From Pseudomonas sp. PSKL.D1 (GTDB taxonomy: Bacteria > Pseudomonadota > Gammaproteobacteria > Pseudomonadales > Pseudomonadaceae), in contig NZ_CP118607.1 in the NCBI RefSeq assembly GCF_028898945.1, forward strand, positions 310,001 to 374,000: a DNA stretch of 64,000 bases, written 5' to 3'. The notes under the pieces were generated by a model. The model did not search any database and was not told the origin of the DNA. It saw only the letters and a list, made by a program, of their open reading frames with translations. A program made the translations under genes and the position numbers. Positions 54,303 to 63,795 of the stretch are shown here, piece after piece (position 1 is the first letter of the stretch; the number at the start of each line of letters is the position of its first letter).

Positions 54303-55571
54303 ATGTCAGACCTGAAAACCGCCGCTCTCGAATATCACGCTCAACCTCGCCCGGGGAAACTGAGCGTCGAGCTCTCCAAGCCCACCGCCACCGCCCGCGA
54401 CCTCGCCCTGGCTTACAGCCCAGGCGTTGCTGAACCCGTGCGTGAAATTGGCCGTGATCCAGAGCTGGCCTACAAATACACCGGCAAGGGCAACCTGGTC
54501 GCGGTAATTTCCGATGGCACCGCCATCCTCGGTCTGGGCGACCTCGGCCCACTGGCTTCCAAGCCGGTCATGGAAGGTAAGGGCGTTCTGTTCAAGCGTT
54601 TCGCTGGTATTGATGTGTTCGACATCGAAGTCGAATCGGAGAGCCCACAGGCTTTCATCGACACCGTACGTCGCATCTCCATCACCTTCGGTGGCATCAA
54701 CCTCGAAGACATCAAGGCCCCAGAGTGCTTCGAAATCGAGCGCACCCTGATTGAACAGTGCGATATCCCGGTCTTCCACGATGACCAGCACGGTACTGCG
54801 ATCGTTACCGCAGCCGGCATGATCAACGCGCTGGAAATCGCTGGCAAAAAACTGGAAGACGCCAAAATTGTTTGCCTGGGTGCCGGCGCTGCCGCGATCT
54901 CCTGCATGAAGCTGCTGGTCAGCATGGGTGCCAAGGTCGAGAACATCTTCATGATCGACCGCAGTGGCGTGATCCACGCTGGCCGCGACGACCTGAACCA
55001 GTACAAGGCCCAGTTCGCTCACGCTACCGACAAGCGCACCCTGGCTGACGCCCTGGACGGCGCAGACGTGTTCGTAGGCCTGTCCGGCCCGAACCTGCTG
55101 AGCCCGGAAGGCCTGAAGTCGATGGCTGCCAACCCGATCGTGTTCGCTTGCTCCAACCCGGACCCGGAAATTTCGCCAGAGCTGGCTCACGCCACCCGCA
55201 GCGACGTGATCATGGCTACCGGCCGTTCGGACTACCCGAACCAGGTCAACAACGTGCTGGGCTTCCCGTTCATCTTCCGTGGTGCTCTGGACGTTCGCGC
55301 CAAGCGTATCAACGAAGAAATGAAGATTGCTGCCGCCATCGCCCTGAAAGACCTGGCCAAGCTGCCGGTGCCTAAGGAAGTTTGCGAGGCTTATGGCGTT
55401 GACGGCCTGGAATTCGGCCGTGAGTACATCATTCCGAAGCCACTGGACGCTCGCCTGATCACTGTTGTTTCCGACGCAGTGGCCAAGGCTGCCATTGAAT
55501 CGGGCGTTGCTACCCTGCCATATCCGAAGCACTACCCGCTGAACAGCGTGGATGAAGTGTTCAACGGCTGA
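54303..55571 (+). CDS. maeB: NADP-dependent malic enzyme (short form)
   Basis: The 422-residue enzyme decarboxylates malate to pyruvate. AYSPGVAEPVREIGRDPELA, SDGTAILGLGDLGPLASKPV (malic-enzyme signature), DDQHGTAIVTAAGMINAL and the NADP-binding KIVCLGAGAAAISCMKLLV fit MaeB. The phosphotransacetylase-like C-terminal domain of E. coli MaeB is absent; this short form is common in Pseudomonas. An ATG at 54294 could be used. The 179-base gap upstream may contain a promoter, TTGACA at about 54213. Confidence 0.93.
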   Translation: MSDLKTAALEYHAQPRPGKLSVELSKPTATARDLALAYSPGVAEPVREIGRDPELAYKYTGKGNLVAVISDGTAILGLGDLGPLASKPVMEGKGVLFKRFAGIDVFDIEVESESPQAFIDTVRRISITFGGINLEDIKAPECFEIERTLIEQCDIPVFHDDQHGTAIVTAAGMINALEIAGKKLEDAKIVCLGAGAAAISCMKLLVSMGAKVENIFMIDRSGVIHAGRDDLNQYKAQFAHATDKRTLADALDGADVFVGLSGPNLLSPEGLKSMAANPIVFACSNPDPEISPELAHATRSDVIMATGRSDYPNQVNNVLGFPFIFRGALDVRAKRINEEMKIAAAIALKDLAKLPVPKEVCEAYGVDGLEFGREYIIPKPLDARLITVVSDAVAKAAIESGVATLPYPKHYPLNSVDEVFNG

Positions 55572-55589
55572 TTGCAGCTGTAGCGGTAT

Positions 55590-55625
55590 AAAAAAGCCCC
55601 GGCTCGCGAGAGCCGGGGCTTTTTT
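55590..55625 (+). terminator. Terminator of maeB
   Basis: AAAAAGCCCCGGCTC-GCGA-GAGCCGGGGCTTTTT is a perfect stem with a T run, 19 bases after the maeB stop. Confidence 0.95.
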
Positions 55626-55662
55626 ATTGCTTGCGCAAAACATTCAGAGGCTGGCGCGATCT

Positions 55663-55783
55663 CTGTGGGAGCGGCCTTGTGTCGCGAAAGGGCTGCGCAG
55701 CAGCCCCGGCAATATCGGCTGCGAAGCTGCAATCGATTGGGGGCGCTACGCACCCCTTTCGCGACACAAGGCCGCTCCCACAG
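55663..55783. repeat. Inverted REP pair (30-bp perfect arms)
   Basis: CTGTGGGAGCGGCCTTGTGT then CGCGAAAGGG (55663-55692) is exactly reverse-complemented at 55754-55783. Between them lie GGCTGCGCAGCAGCC and further REP-like pieces. It stands between convergent maeB and mrcA. This is the uninterrupted relative of the REP split by the IS110 element. Confidence 0.88.
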
Positions 55784-55842
55784 GAATAGCGCATGCATCG
55801 AGGTAAGCACTGGACCCGTGGTGCGGCTTCGCGGGTGTGTTG

Positions 55843-58296
55843 TCAGAACAGATCCATCGGCGCCGCATCGTCTGCCGGCAGCGGGCTACCCGGTGCCGCA
55901 CCATTACCCAGCTCGTCCACCGAAGGCGGCGAATCCTCCGCCTTGAACAGCTCGAAATATGCATTCGGCGTGCTTGGCGAAGCCGCACGGCCGCTGACCG
56001 GGTCCACCCGCAGGCTCAGGATACCTTCCGGCTCGGCCGGAGGATGGTTTGGCTTGTCCTTAAGCGCTGCACCCATGAAATTCATCCAGATCGGCAGCGC
56101 CACGGTGCCACCGTACTCACGACGGCCGAGGGTTTCCGGCTGGTCGAAGCCGACCCACACGGTGGTCATGTAATCAGCGTTGTAACCGGAGAACCACGCG
56201 TCCTTGGACTCGTTGGTAGTACCGGTCTTGCCCGCCAGGTCGGCACGGCCCAACGCCAGTGCCCGGCGCCCGGTGCCGCGCTTGATTACATCTTGCAGCA
56301 TGCTGGTCAGGATGTAGGTAGTACGGCCATCAATGATCTGTTCGGCGATGGTTGGCGTTTGCGGTGGTGGCGCGATCTGGCCCAAAGCGGACGGCGCCTC
56401 GCCTGGCATGGCGGCAGTGCTGATGGGCTGCTCCGGTGCAGCGAGGCCTGCATGGTCCTCTGCACCCTGCGGCACACGGGCCGGGTTGGCAGTGAACAGC
56501 GTCTCACCGCTACGGCTTTCGATGCGGTCGATCAGGTACGGGCTGATCTTGTAGCCGCCGTTGGCAAAGGTGCTCCAGCCGGTGGCGATTTCCATCGGGG
56601 TGAGGGTGGCGGTGCCCAGTGCCAGCGACAGGTTGCGCGGCAGGTCCTGCTTGTTGAAGCCGAACTTGGCGATGTAGTCGATGGTGCGGTCCACGCCCAT
56701 TGCCTGAAGCAGGCGGATGGAAACCAGGTTGCGCGACTTGTACAGCGCCTCGCGCATACGGATCGGGCCGAGGAAGGTGTTGGTGTCGTTCTTGGGCCGC
56801 CAGACTTTGTCCAGGTATTCGTCCACGAACACGATCGGTGCATCGTTCACAAGGCTGGAGGCGGTGTAGCCGCTGTCCAGGGCTGCGCTATAGATGAACG
56901 GTTTGAAGCTCGAACCTGGCTGACGCTTGGCCTGCATGGCACGGTTGTAGTTGCTCTGCTCGAACGAGAAGCCTCCGACCAGGGCGCGGATGGCACCGTT
57001 GTAAGGGTCGAGGGTAACCAGCGCACTCTGTGCACCAGGTACCTGGCTGAACTTGAGTTTGCCATCGTCCAGGCGTTGCAGGCGCACCACATCCCCGACC
57101 TGGGCCACGTCAGTCGGCGACTGCGGCGAGCGGCCCTGGGCGTTGGTGTTGATGAACGGGCGTGCCCACTTCATGGTGTCCCAGGCAACGTCTTCTTCCT
57201 TGCCGCCACGGGTCAGCACTTTCAGGCCGGCTTTGTCCACGTGGGTGACGATGGCAGGTTCCAGCCCGCCCAGCGTGCGCAGTTTGTTCAGCTCTTGTAG
57301 CCAGGCTGCTTGCGCCTTGCCGGGGAAGCGTGCCTCGGGCCCGCGGTAGCCGTGGCGCTCGTCGTAATCGGACAGGCCATTGAGCACGGCCTTGTTGGCC
57401 ATTTCCTGCATGTCGCTTGGTACGGTGGTAGTGACACGGAAGCCTTCTGTGTAAGCGTCGCTCCCATAGCGGCCAACCATCTCGGCGCGGGCCATTTCGG
57501 CGATGTACGGCGCGTTAACTTCAGGTGTCGGCACGTGGTAGCTGGCGTTGAGCGGTTCGGCCAAGGCTGCCTGGTAGCTGGCCTCATCGATTTTGCCCAG
57601 CTTGTACATGCGGCCGAGAATCCAGTCGCGGCGCTCCTTGGCGCGTACCGGGTTGGCCAGCGGGTTGAAGCGCGACGGCGCCTTGGGCAGGCCGGCGATC
57701 ATGGCCATTTGCGCCAGGCTCACGTCACGGATCGACTTGCCGTAGTAAACCTGTGCGGCTGCATCGATACCGTAGGCACGGTTGCCCAGGTAGATCTTGT
57801 TCACGTACAGCTCGAGGATTTCGTCCTTGGTCAGCTCACGCTCGATCTGCAAGGCCAGAAGAATCTCGTTGGTCTTGCGCGAGAAGCTGCGCTCGCTGGT
57901 GAGGAAGAAGTTCTTCGCCACCTGCATGGTGATGGTGCTTCCGCCTGTCTGGATATGGCCGGTTTTGACCAGCTGGGTGGCGGCACGCATCAGGCTGCTC
58001 GGGTCGACCCCGTAGTGGTTGAGGAAATTATCGTCCTCAGCCGACAGAAGCGCCTGAATGAATTGTGGGGGGATTTCTGCAAAGCGGATGGGCGAGCGGC
58101 GCATTTCGCCGAACTCGGCAATCAGCTTGCCATCGCTGCTGTAGACCCTCAGCGGGATCTGCAACTGGATGCTTCTGAGCGAATCGACCGACGGCAGGTT
58201 GGGGCTAAGATACAGAAACGCACCGCTCACACCGAGTACGAGCGCGCAGATGACTGCGACGAAAGACCACCAGATGAACTTCAGCAGGCGTATCAA
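55843..58296 (-). CDS. mrcA: Penicillin-binding protein 1A (bifunctional)
   Basis: The 817-residue class A PBP has an N-terminal membrane anchor (WWSFVAVICALVLGVSGAFL). Its glycosyltransferase domain has SAEDDNFLNHYGVD, GGSTITMQVAKNFFL and LGNRAYGIDAAAQVYYG. The transpeptidase has SSFKPFIYSAAL (SxxK nucleophile), SRNLVSIRLL and KTGTTNESKDAWF. An OB-like insert lies between (VVRLQRLDDGKLKFSQVP). It makes and cross-links peptidoglycan and is a beta-lactam target. It is divergent from pilM; the two starts are 174 bases apart. Confidence 0.96.
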   Translation of the reverse strand: MIRLLKFIWWSFVAVICALVLGVSGAFLYLSPNLPSVDSLRSIQLQIPLRVYSSDGKLIAEFGEMRRSPIRFAEIPPQFIQALLSAEDDNFLNHYGVDPSSLMRAATQLVKTGHIQTGGSTITMQVAKNFFLTSERSFSRKTNEILLALQIERELTKDEILELYVNKIYLGNRAYGIDAAAQVYYGKSIRDVSLAQMAMIAGLPKAPSRFNPLANPVRAKERRDWILGRMYKLGKIDEASYQAALAEPLNASYHVPTPEVNAPYIAEMARAEMVGRYGSDAYTEGFRVTTTVPSDMQEMANKAVLNGLSDYDERHGYRGPEARFPGKAQAAWLQELNKLRTLGGLEPAIVTHVDKAGLKVLTRGGKEEDVAWDTMKWARPFINTNAQGRSPQSPTDVAQVGDVVRLQRLDDGKLKFSQVPGAQSALVTLDPYNGAIRALVGGFSFEQSNYNRAMQAKRQPGSSFKPFIYSAALDSGYTASSLVNDAPIVFVDEYLDKVWRPKNDTNTFLGPIRMREALYKSRNLVSIRLLQAMGVDRTIDYIAKFGFNKQDLPRNLSLALGTATLTPMEIATGWSTFANGGYKISPYLIDRIESRSGETLFTANPARVPQGAEDHAGLAAPEQPISTAAMPGEAPSALGQIAPPPQTPTIAEQIIDGRTTYILTSMLQDVIKRGTGRRALALGRADLAGKTGTTNESKDAWFSGYNADYMTTVWVGFDQPETLGRREYGGTVALPIWMNFMGAALKDKPNHPPAEPEGILSLRVDPVSGRAASPSTPNAYFELFKAEDSPPSVDELGNGAAPGSPLPADDAAPMDLF

Positions 58297-58469
58297 GGCT
58301 TTTGGGTGTCCAGGTTGAGAGGTGAATTGCGCACGGGGCCGGCGGACGAAAAACGCTGGGCATTATAAGCATTTTTCGCCTCGCCGGGTGACCGGCCGGG
58401 CGGCCCGCTGCACCGCCTGGCTGTCGAGGGCTGGTGGTGCGCGGGTATCAGCGGCTAAAGGAAACAGCC

Positions 58470-59330
58470 ATGCTTGGACGCTACGGCAAGGATGCCGGTT
58501 CACTGCTGGGGGTGGAAATTGCCCCCGATTCCGTACGAATGCTGCAACTGCGGCGTCGCAAGGGCCGCGACGACGTGATTGCCTGGGCGGTTGAGCCACT
58601 GGCACCGGTAAAAAACGGCGAAGATTGGCAAAGCACCGACCGTATTGCACCGGCTTTGCGCGCTGCTTTTCAGCGCTGTGGCAGCCGCCAGCGTCGAGTT
58701 GCATTGGCCCTGCCAGCCTCGCAGGTAATTTGCAAGCTGTGCCATTTGCCAGCCGGCCAGTCAGAAGCCGACTTGGAAGCAGGGCTCTTGGCGGATGCCG
58801 ACCGGCTTTTCCCTTTCCCATTGGAAGACCTTGCCATGGATTTCCAGTTGATGGGGCCTTCGCAGTCGCGTGAAGGGTGCGTGGATGTAATGGTGGCTGC
58901 GAGCCGACAGAGCGCGCTACAAGCACTTGAGGCAGTGATTGATACATCGGGTTTGCAACTGGACGCCGTGGAAGTCGACACCATTGCCTTGCGCCGTATG
59001 CTGCCGCGCCCTATGCCGGGAGGCGCCATGCTGCTTCGCATTGAGCCAGGCAGCGCCACGCTGCATTACTGGGAAAATGACCGACTGCCCCAGCGCAGAG
59101 AAATGGCGCTGGATGCAGCGGCAGACTGGCTTTGCGAGCTGCCGGGTGATGCCCCGCCCCCGGATGAGCTACTTGTGACCGGCCTGTCGATGGCGGAACA
59201 AGACCGTCTGGATGAGCTGAGCGGGCGGTTGCGGATACCTTGTCGGCCACTGCCGCAGCTGGTGCGTCTGGATTGCAGCGGCGGCGATATGACACTGGCC
59301 TGCGCCCTGGCCAAGGGTGGGATGTCATGA
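58470..59330 (+). CDS. pilM: Type IV pilus assembly protein PilM (short form)
   Basis: The product is 286 residues from the ATG at 58470 (GGAAAC before it). The N-terminus SLLGVEIAPDSVRMLQLRRR is the actin-like ATPase start of PilM/ComA proteins. DQTLF-like cell motifs are partly retained (ADRLFPFPLEDLAMDFQL). It is shorter than canonical PilM (~354). It begins the pilM-pilN-pilOP-pilQ operon; PilM docks to the N-terminal tail of PilN in the cytoplasm. The gene overlaps pilN by 4 bases. Confidence 0.87.
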   Translation: MLGRYGKDAGSLLGVEIAPDSVRMLQLRRRKGRDDVIAWAVEPLAPVKNGEDWQSTDRIAPALRAAFQRCGSRQRRVALALPASQVICKLCHLPAGQSEADLEAGLLADADRLFPFPLEDLAMDFQLMGPSQSREGCVDVMVAASRQSALQALEAVIDTSGLQLDAVEVDTIALRRMLPRPMPGGAMLLRIEPGSATLHYWENDRLPQRREMALDAAADWLCELPGDAPPPDELLVTGLSMAEQDRLDELSGRLRIPCRPLPQLVRLDCSGGDMTLACALAKGGMS

Positions 59331-59866
59331 TGCTGCGCCTCAATCTTCTGCCATGGCGTGAGCGCCAACGTGCCTGGGCATTGCGGCGTTTGCGTGCCAC
59401 GGTTATCGCTGCCGCTACCCTGGCGCTTTGCGCGGTTGTGCTGATGGATCAATTGGCGCGGCATCGTGCTCAACAACAGGCCGATGCCAACGCCGCGCTC
59501 CAGCAGGCCATTTCAGCGTTGAATGAGCAAATCGAGCAATTCGGGCGCATTCGGCAGAATACCGAAACCCTTCGGGCTCAAGCCGCTGCGCTCGCGGCCC
59601 TGCGTACTGGCCAGGGGCAGGTGTCAGGGTTGTTTGCCGACCTGGAGCATGCCGTGCCTGAAGGCATCCAGCTGGTAGAACTGGCGCTTGAAAGGGGGCG
59701 GTTGCAGATCGAGGGTGTGGCTGCTTCCAGTGCAGCCGTGGCGCAATTCATGCGCAATCTCGATCGCTCGGGTGTGCTGGCGGGGCTTGAACTCAAGCGC
59801 ATTACAAGCAGCGCGAGTGGCGATGAGTTTTTGCTGCTGGCGCGGATGTCTGCGCCATGGTCCTGA
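59327..59866 (+). CDS. pilN: Type IV pilus assembly protein PilN
   Basis: The product is 179 residues from ATG 59327 (59330 also possible). It starts with the PilM-binding tail LRLNLLPWRERQRAWALRR (matches the INLLPWR consensus), then one membrane helix (VIAAATLALCAVVLMDQL), a coiled coil (~45-90) and a ferredoxin-like domain (GIQLVELALERGRLQIEGVA). It overlaps pilM (ATGATG) and the next gene by 10 bases. Confidence 0.9.
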   Translation: MMLRLNLLPWRERQRAWALRRLRATVIAAATLALCAVVLMDQLARHRAQQQADANAALQQAISALNEQIEQFGRIRQNTETLRAQAAALAALRTGQGQVSGLFADLEHAVPEGIQLVELALERGRLQIEGVAASSAAVAQFMRNLDRSGVLAGLELKRITSSASGDEFLLLARMSAPWS

Positions 59867-60873
59867 GCGTGCTGCACTTCGATTGGCATGCTCTGCTCAG
59901 GCGCTATCGGCTGCTGAGCCAAGTGTTGCCAATCGGGGTGGCGTGTCTTGTACTGGCATTGGGCTGGTGGGTCAGGCAGCCAGTGTGGCACAGGGTGCAT
60001 GCGCATGAGCAACGCACACATGAGGCGTTGAGCAGTGAGTACGAGGCCAAGGCTGCCACAGCGCTCACGCGCGCGTCGGTGCAGCGTGCCCAGGACGATG
60101 CCAATCAGCTTTTGCAGGATGCGCGCTGGCGCCTCGCGGCGGGCGACGGCATGAGCGAGTTGCTGGATCAGCTGGCCGCTTCGGCGCATGCCTACGGTTT
60201 GCTCTTCGAACAACTCGATGTGCTTGATGACGTCAGGCAGCCGGGATACCTGGAAACGCCCCTGGATATGCAAGTAGTCGGTCGCTACTCGGCGTTGCGC
60301 ATGTGGCTGGATGACTGGCTGGGGCAGACGCGGCTGTTACGGGTGGGTGATATGCAGTTGATCGATGCAGGTGACAGGTCAGGCCTGCTGCGTATGCGGC
60401 TGCGCGTCAGTGCCTACCAAGCCGATGCCGCGGCGCGAGTGCCCGTTTCACTGGCAGAGACGCCGGCGAGGGCGCCCGTGATGCCTCCGGAACTTGACCC
60501 GTTTTCCGCCTGGTCAACCCGCGTTGTGCGGGAAGGGCTCGCCAGTATGCCTCTTGTCCATCTGCAGATGGTTGGCAGCCTCTCCAGAGGTTCCGCCAGA
60601 GAAGCCGTGCTGGCGGCTGGCGGGCGACTGTATCGCGTGCGCAAGGGGGACCGCCTGGGCAGGGACGAAGGGGTGGTGGTGCAGATAGGTGAGCAGCAGG
60701 TTGCCGTGCGTGAGCGTTTGTACATGGGTGGTGCGTGGCGGGAGCGTACGACACTGCTGACGCTCAGGAAGGGCGTGGACAGGGAGGTCAAGGAAGATGA
60801 AATGGCTGACGAGGTGGGCAGCGGTGGCGATGATGCCCATACCGCTGGTGATGGCGGAGCCCCATCGGGCTGA
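59857..60873 (+). CDS. Fused PilO-PilP type IV pilus assembly protein
   Basis: The 338-residue product is longer than PilO (~205) or PilP (~175). Residues ~1-190 resemble PilO: one membrane helix (PIGVACLVLALGWWV), a coiled coil, and a ferredoxin-like domain (YLETPLDMQVVGRYSALRMW). Residues ~208-315 resemble PilP's C-terminal beta-sandwich (MPPELDPFSAW, LQMVGSLSRGSAREAVLAAGG, VRKGDRLGRDEGVVVQIG). PilP normally carries a lipobox; none is seen here, so the domain is tethered through PilO's helix. The reading frame is continuous with no stop between. pilQ starts inside its end. Confidence 0.75.
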   Translation: MVLSVLHFDWHALLRRYRLLSQVLPIGVACLVLALGWWVRQPVWHRVHAHEQRTHEALSSEYEAKAATALTRASVQRAQDDANQLLQDARWRLAAGDGMSELLDQLAASAHAYGLLFEQLDVLDDVRQPGYLETPLDMQVVGRYSALRMWLDDWLGQTRLLRVGDMQLIDAGDRSGLLRMRLRVSAYQADAAARVPVSLAETPARAPVMPPELDPFSAWSTRVVREGLASMPLVHLQMVGSLSRGSAREAVLAAGGRLYRVRKGDRLGRDEGVVVQIGEQQVAVRERLYMGGAWRERTTLLTLRKGVDREVKEDEMADEVGSGGDDAHTAGDGGAPSG

Positions 60874-62065
60874 GCCGATATCGCTGAACTTCCAGGATGT
60901 GGAGGTGCGCGCTGTTCTGCAAGTGTTGGCCGATTACGCTGGCGTCAACCTGGTGGCCAGTGACTCGGTGCAAGGAAATGTCACCCTTCGCTTGCAGGAT
61001 GTTTCCTGGGAGCAGGCGCTGGAGCTCGTGTTGCGCAGCAAAGGGTTGGCGCGGCGCGAAGAAGGGAACGTGCTAATGGTGGCGCCTGCGGCCGAAATGG
61101 CTCAACAGTCGATCGGTGAGCGGATTGGGTCTGAACTGGATGCTCAGTTGCAGCCCTTGCACCGTGAATTGTTGCCGATTCATCACGCCAAGGCTGCCGA
61201 GCTTGCCGAATTGTTGCTCGTGGCACTGGCCGATGGTGAGTCGCTCTCCGGGCGTGGCAGCTTGAGTGTGGATGCCCGCACCAACACGCTTGTGGCCTAT
61301 CAGCCCGCGGAGCGCCTTGCCGAGTTGAGGCAGTTGGTGGCCAAGCTGGACGTGCCGGTCCGCCAGGTGGCGATTGAAGCCCGTATCGTGGAGGCCAACG
61401 TGGATTACGAGAAAAGCCTGGGTGTGCGATGGGGTGGCGGCTTGTATGAAGATGCGCCGCGCATGGGCAAGGATATCTTTGTCGATCTGGGTGTCGAAAG
61501 GGCCGGCTCCGGTGTTGGTCTTGGGCTATTGCGCAGTGATGTGCTGCTGGACCTGGAACTGAGCGCTATGGAAAAGAGCGGTAATGGCGAGATCATTTCC
61601 CAGCCCAAAGTGGTGACCGCCGACAAGGAAACCGCCCGGATTCTCAAGGGGACCGAGGTGCCTTACCAGGAAACCAGCGTGAGCGGCGCTACCTCGGTTT
61701 CATTTCGCGAGGCTTCGTTGTCTTTGGAGGTTACCCCGCAAATTACGCCGGACGGTAAGGTCATCATGGACGTGCGCGTGACCAAAGATGAGCCGGACTT
61801 CGTCAATGCCTTGAACGACGTGCCCCCAATCCGCAAGAACGAGGTCAATGCCAAGGTCCGCGTAGCGGACGGTGAGACCATCGTGATTGGAGGCGTTTAC
61901 TCGACCACGCAAAACAAAGTGGTCGACAAGGTGCCATTTTTCGGCGATCTGCCGTATGTTGGGCGGCTGTTTCGACGCGATGCATTACAAGAGAAAAAAT
62001 CCGAGCTGCTGGTCTTCCTGACTCCGCGTATCATGAGTGACCAGGCGATTGCTGTGAGTCGTTGA
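60797..62065 (+). CDS. pilQ: Type IV pilus secretin PilQ (short form)
   Basis: The 422-residue product is well under the ~700 of canonical PilQ. A signal-like start ([20 protein letters not shown]) is followed by the STN/N0 domain ([25 protein letters not shown] region ~28-100), an N1 domain (~115-180) and the secretin ([17 protein letters not shown], then [39 protein letters not shown] and [10 protein letters not shown]). AMIN domains are missing. It resembles HofQ/competence-type secretins. It overlaps pilOP by 77 bases, implying coupled translation. Confidence 0.88.
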   Translation: MKWLTRWAAVAMMPIPLVMAEPHRAEPISLNFQDVEVRAVLQVLADYAGVNLVASDSVQGNVTLRLQDVSWEQALELVLRSKGLARREEGNVLMVAPAAEMAQQSIGERIGSELDAQLQPLHRELLPIHHAKAAELAELLLVALADGESLSGRGSLSVDARTNTLVAYQPAERLAELRQLVAKLDVPVRQVAIEARIVEANVDYEKSLGVRWGGGLYEDAPRMGKDIFVDLGVERAGSGVGLGLLRSDVLLDLELSAMEKSGNGEIISQPKVVTADKETARILKGTEVPYQETSVSGATSVSFREASLSLEVTPQITPDGKVIMDVRVTKDEPDFVNALNDVPPIRKNEVNAKVRVADGETIVIGGVYSTTQNKVVDKVPFFGDLPYVGRLFRRDALQEKKSELLVFLTPRIMSDQAIAVSR

Positions 62066-62069
62066 TTCT

Positions 62070-62588
62070 GTGCGAAATTTGATACTTGTAGGGCCCATGG
62101 GTGCTGGTAAAAGCACCATCGGGCGCCTGTTGGCCAAAGAACTGCGCCTGCTGTTCAAAGATTCCGACAAGGAAATCGAACTGCGAAGCGGCGCCAACAT
62201 CCCGTGGATCTTCGATAAGGAAGGCGAGCCGGGCTTTCGTGACCGTGAGCAGGCAATGATCGCCGAGCTCTGCGAGCTTGATGGCGTGGTCGTGGCAACC
62301 GGTGGCGGTGCTGTCATGCGCCCGGAAAACCGCAAGGCTCTTCACCAGGGTGGCCGGGTAATCTATCTGCATGCCTCGGTGGAGCAGCAGGTGGGGCGTA
62401 CCGCGCGTGATCGCAACCGGCCACTACTGCGCACCGCCAACCCGGAGGCGACCCTGCGTGCCTTGCTGGAAGCACGCGACCCGCTTTACCGTGAAATTGC
62501 CGACCTGGTGGTGGAAACCGACGAACGGCCGCCGCGCATGGTCGTGCTCGATATTCTCGAGCGTTTGCAGCAGTTGCCGCCCCGGTAG
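62070..62588 (+). CDS. aroK: Shikimate kinase
   Basis: The product is 172 residues from GTG at 62070, 4 bases after pilQ. Walker [19 protein letters not shown], the shikimate-binding [16 protein letters not shown] (D-x-D region), [12 protein letters not shown] and [16 protein letters not shown] are typical. It phosphorylates shikimate at the 3-OH. The start codon near pilQ suggests it is co-transcribed with the pil genes and aroB. Confidence 0.96.
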   Translation: MRNLILVGPMGAGKSTIGRLLAKELRLLFKDSDKEIELRSGANIPWIFDKEGEPGFRDREQAMIAELCELDGVVVATGGGAVMRPENRKALHQGGRVIYLHASVEQQVGRTARDRNRPLLRTANPEATLRALLEARDPLYREIADLVVETDERPPRMVVLDILERLQQLPPR

Positions 62589-62682
62589 GCCGGGACTATT
62601 CTCGGCCAGCGCCGAGGCGAGGTTCAACGTTATCGCGTGGGTCGCCAAGCCGACGCCGCGCCCAAGTACATTGTGGGGATAC

Positions 62683-63780
62683 ATGCAGACACTAAAGGTC
62701 GACCTGGGCGAGCGTAGCTACCCGATCTACATTGGCGAAGGCCTGTTGGACCAGCCGGAGCTGCTGGCCCCGCACATCGCCGGCCGGCAGGTTGCCATCG
62801 TTTCCAACGAAACCGTCGCGCCTCTGTATCTCGAGCGTCTGAGCAAGACCCTGGGGGCCTATTCGGTGTTGCCGGTGATCCTGCCGGACGGCGAAGCCTA
62901 CAAGAACTGGGAAACCCTGCAGCTGATCTTCAACGGCTTGCTCACTGCCCGCCACGATCGCCGTACCACGGTGGTTGCGCTGGGTGGAGGTGTGATCGGC
63001 GACATGGCCGGTTTCGCGGCCGCCTGTTACCAGCGTGGCGTCGATTTCATCCAGGTACCCACCACACTGCTGTCCCAGGTCGATTCTTCGGTGGGTGGCA
63101 AGACCGGCATCAACCACCCGCTGGGCAAGAACATGGTCGGTGCGTTCTATCAGCCCAACGCGGTGCTGATCGACACCACCAGCCTGAAGACACTGCCCGA
63201 GCGCGAGCTTTCCGCGGGGCTGGCCGAAGTGATCAAGTACGGCCTGATCTGTGACAAGCCTTTCCTGGGCTGGCTCGAAGACAATATGCACGCCCTGCGC
63301 GCCCTGGAGCCTGCAGCCCTGACCGAAGCAATTCGCCGCTCTTGTGCGGCCAAGGCCGCGGTAGTGGGGGCTGATGAGCGTGAATCCGGCGTGCGGGCGA
63401 CGCTGAACCTCGGGCATACCTTTGGGCATGCCATCGAAACCCACATGGGCTACGGTGTCTGGCTGCACGGTGAAGCCGTGGCAGCGGGCACTGTAATGGC
63501 CCTGGAGATGTCCATGCGCCTGGGCTGGATCGACCGGCTCGAGCGCGATCGCGGAATCCGCCTGCTGCAGGATGCAGGTTTGCCGGTGGTGCCACCACAG
63601 GAAATGACCCCGGCGCATTTCATGGAGCATATGGCGGTCGACAAGAAGGTGATCGACGGGCGTCTGCGGCTGGTGCTGTTGCGCCAGCTGGGCGAAGCCG
63701 TGATTACCGACGACTATCCGAAAGAGATTCTTCAGGCCACGCTGTCGGCGGATTACCGCGCGATCGTGGCCCAGCTTTGA
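62683..63780 (+). CDS. aroB: 3-dehydroquinate synthase
   Basis: The product is 365 residues from ATG 62683; the longer open frame upstream overlaps aroK and is not used. [16 protein letters not shown] at the start, [31 protein letters not shown] (NAD-binding), [20 protein letters not shown] and [12 protein letters not shown] (metal-binding His) are diagnostic. It converts DAHP to 3-dehydroquinate. Confidence 0.97.
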   Translation: MQTLKVDLGERSYPIYIGEGLLDQPELLAPHIAGRQVAIVSNETVAPLYLERLSKTLGAYSVLPVILPDGEAYKNWETLQLIFNGLLTARHDRRTTVVALGGGVIGDMAGFAAACYQRGVDFIQVPTTLLSQVDSSVGGKTGINHPLGKNMVGAFYQPNAVLIDTTSLKTLPERELSAGLAEVIKYGLICDKPFLGWLEDNMHALRALEPAALTEAIRRSCAAKAAVVGADERESGVRATLNLGHTFGHAIETHMGYGVWLHGEAVAAGTVMALEMSMRLGWIDRLERDRGIRLLQDAGLPVVPPQEMTPAHFMEHMAVDKKVIDGRLRLVLLRQLGEAVITDDYPKEILQATLSADYRAIVAQL

Positions 63781-63795
63781 GGTTGTGACAGCGCA

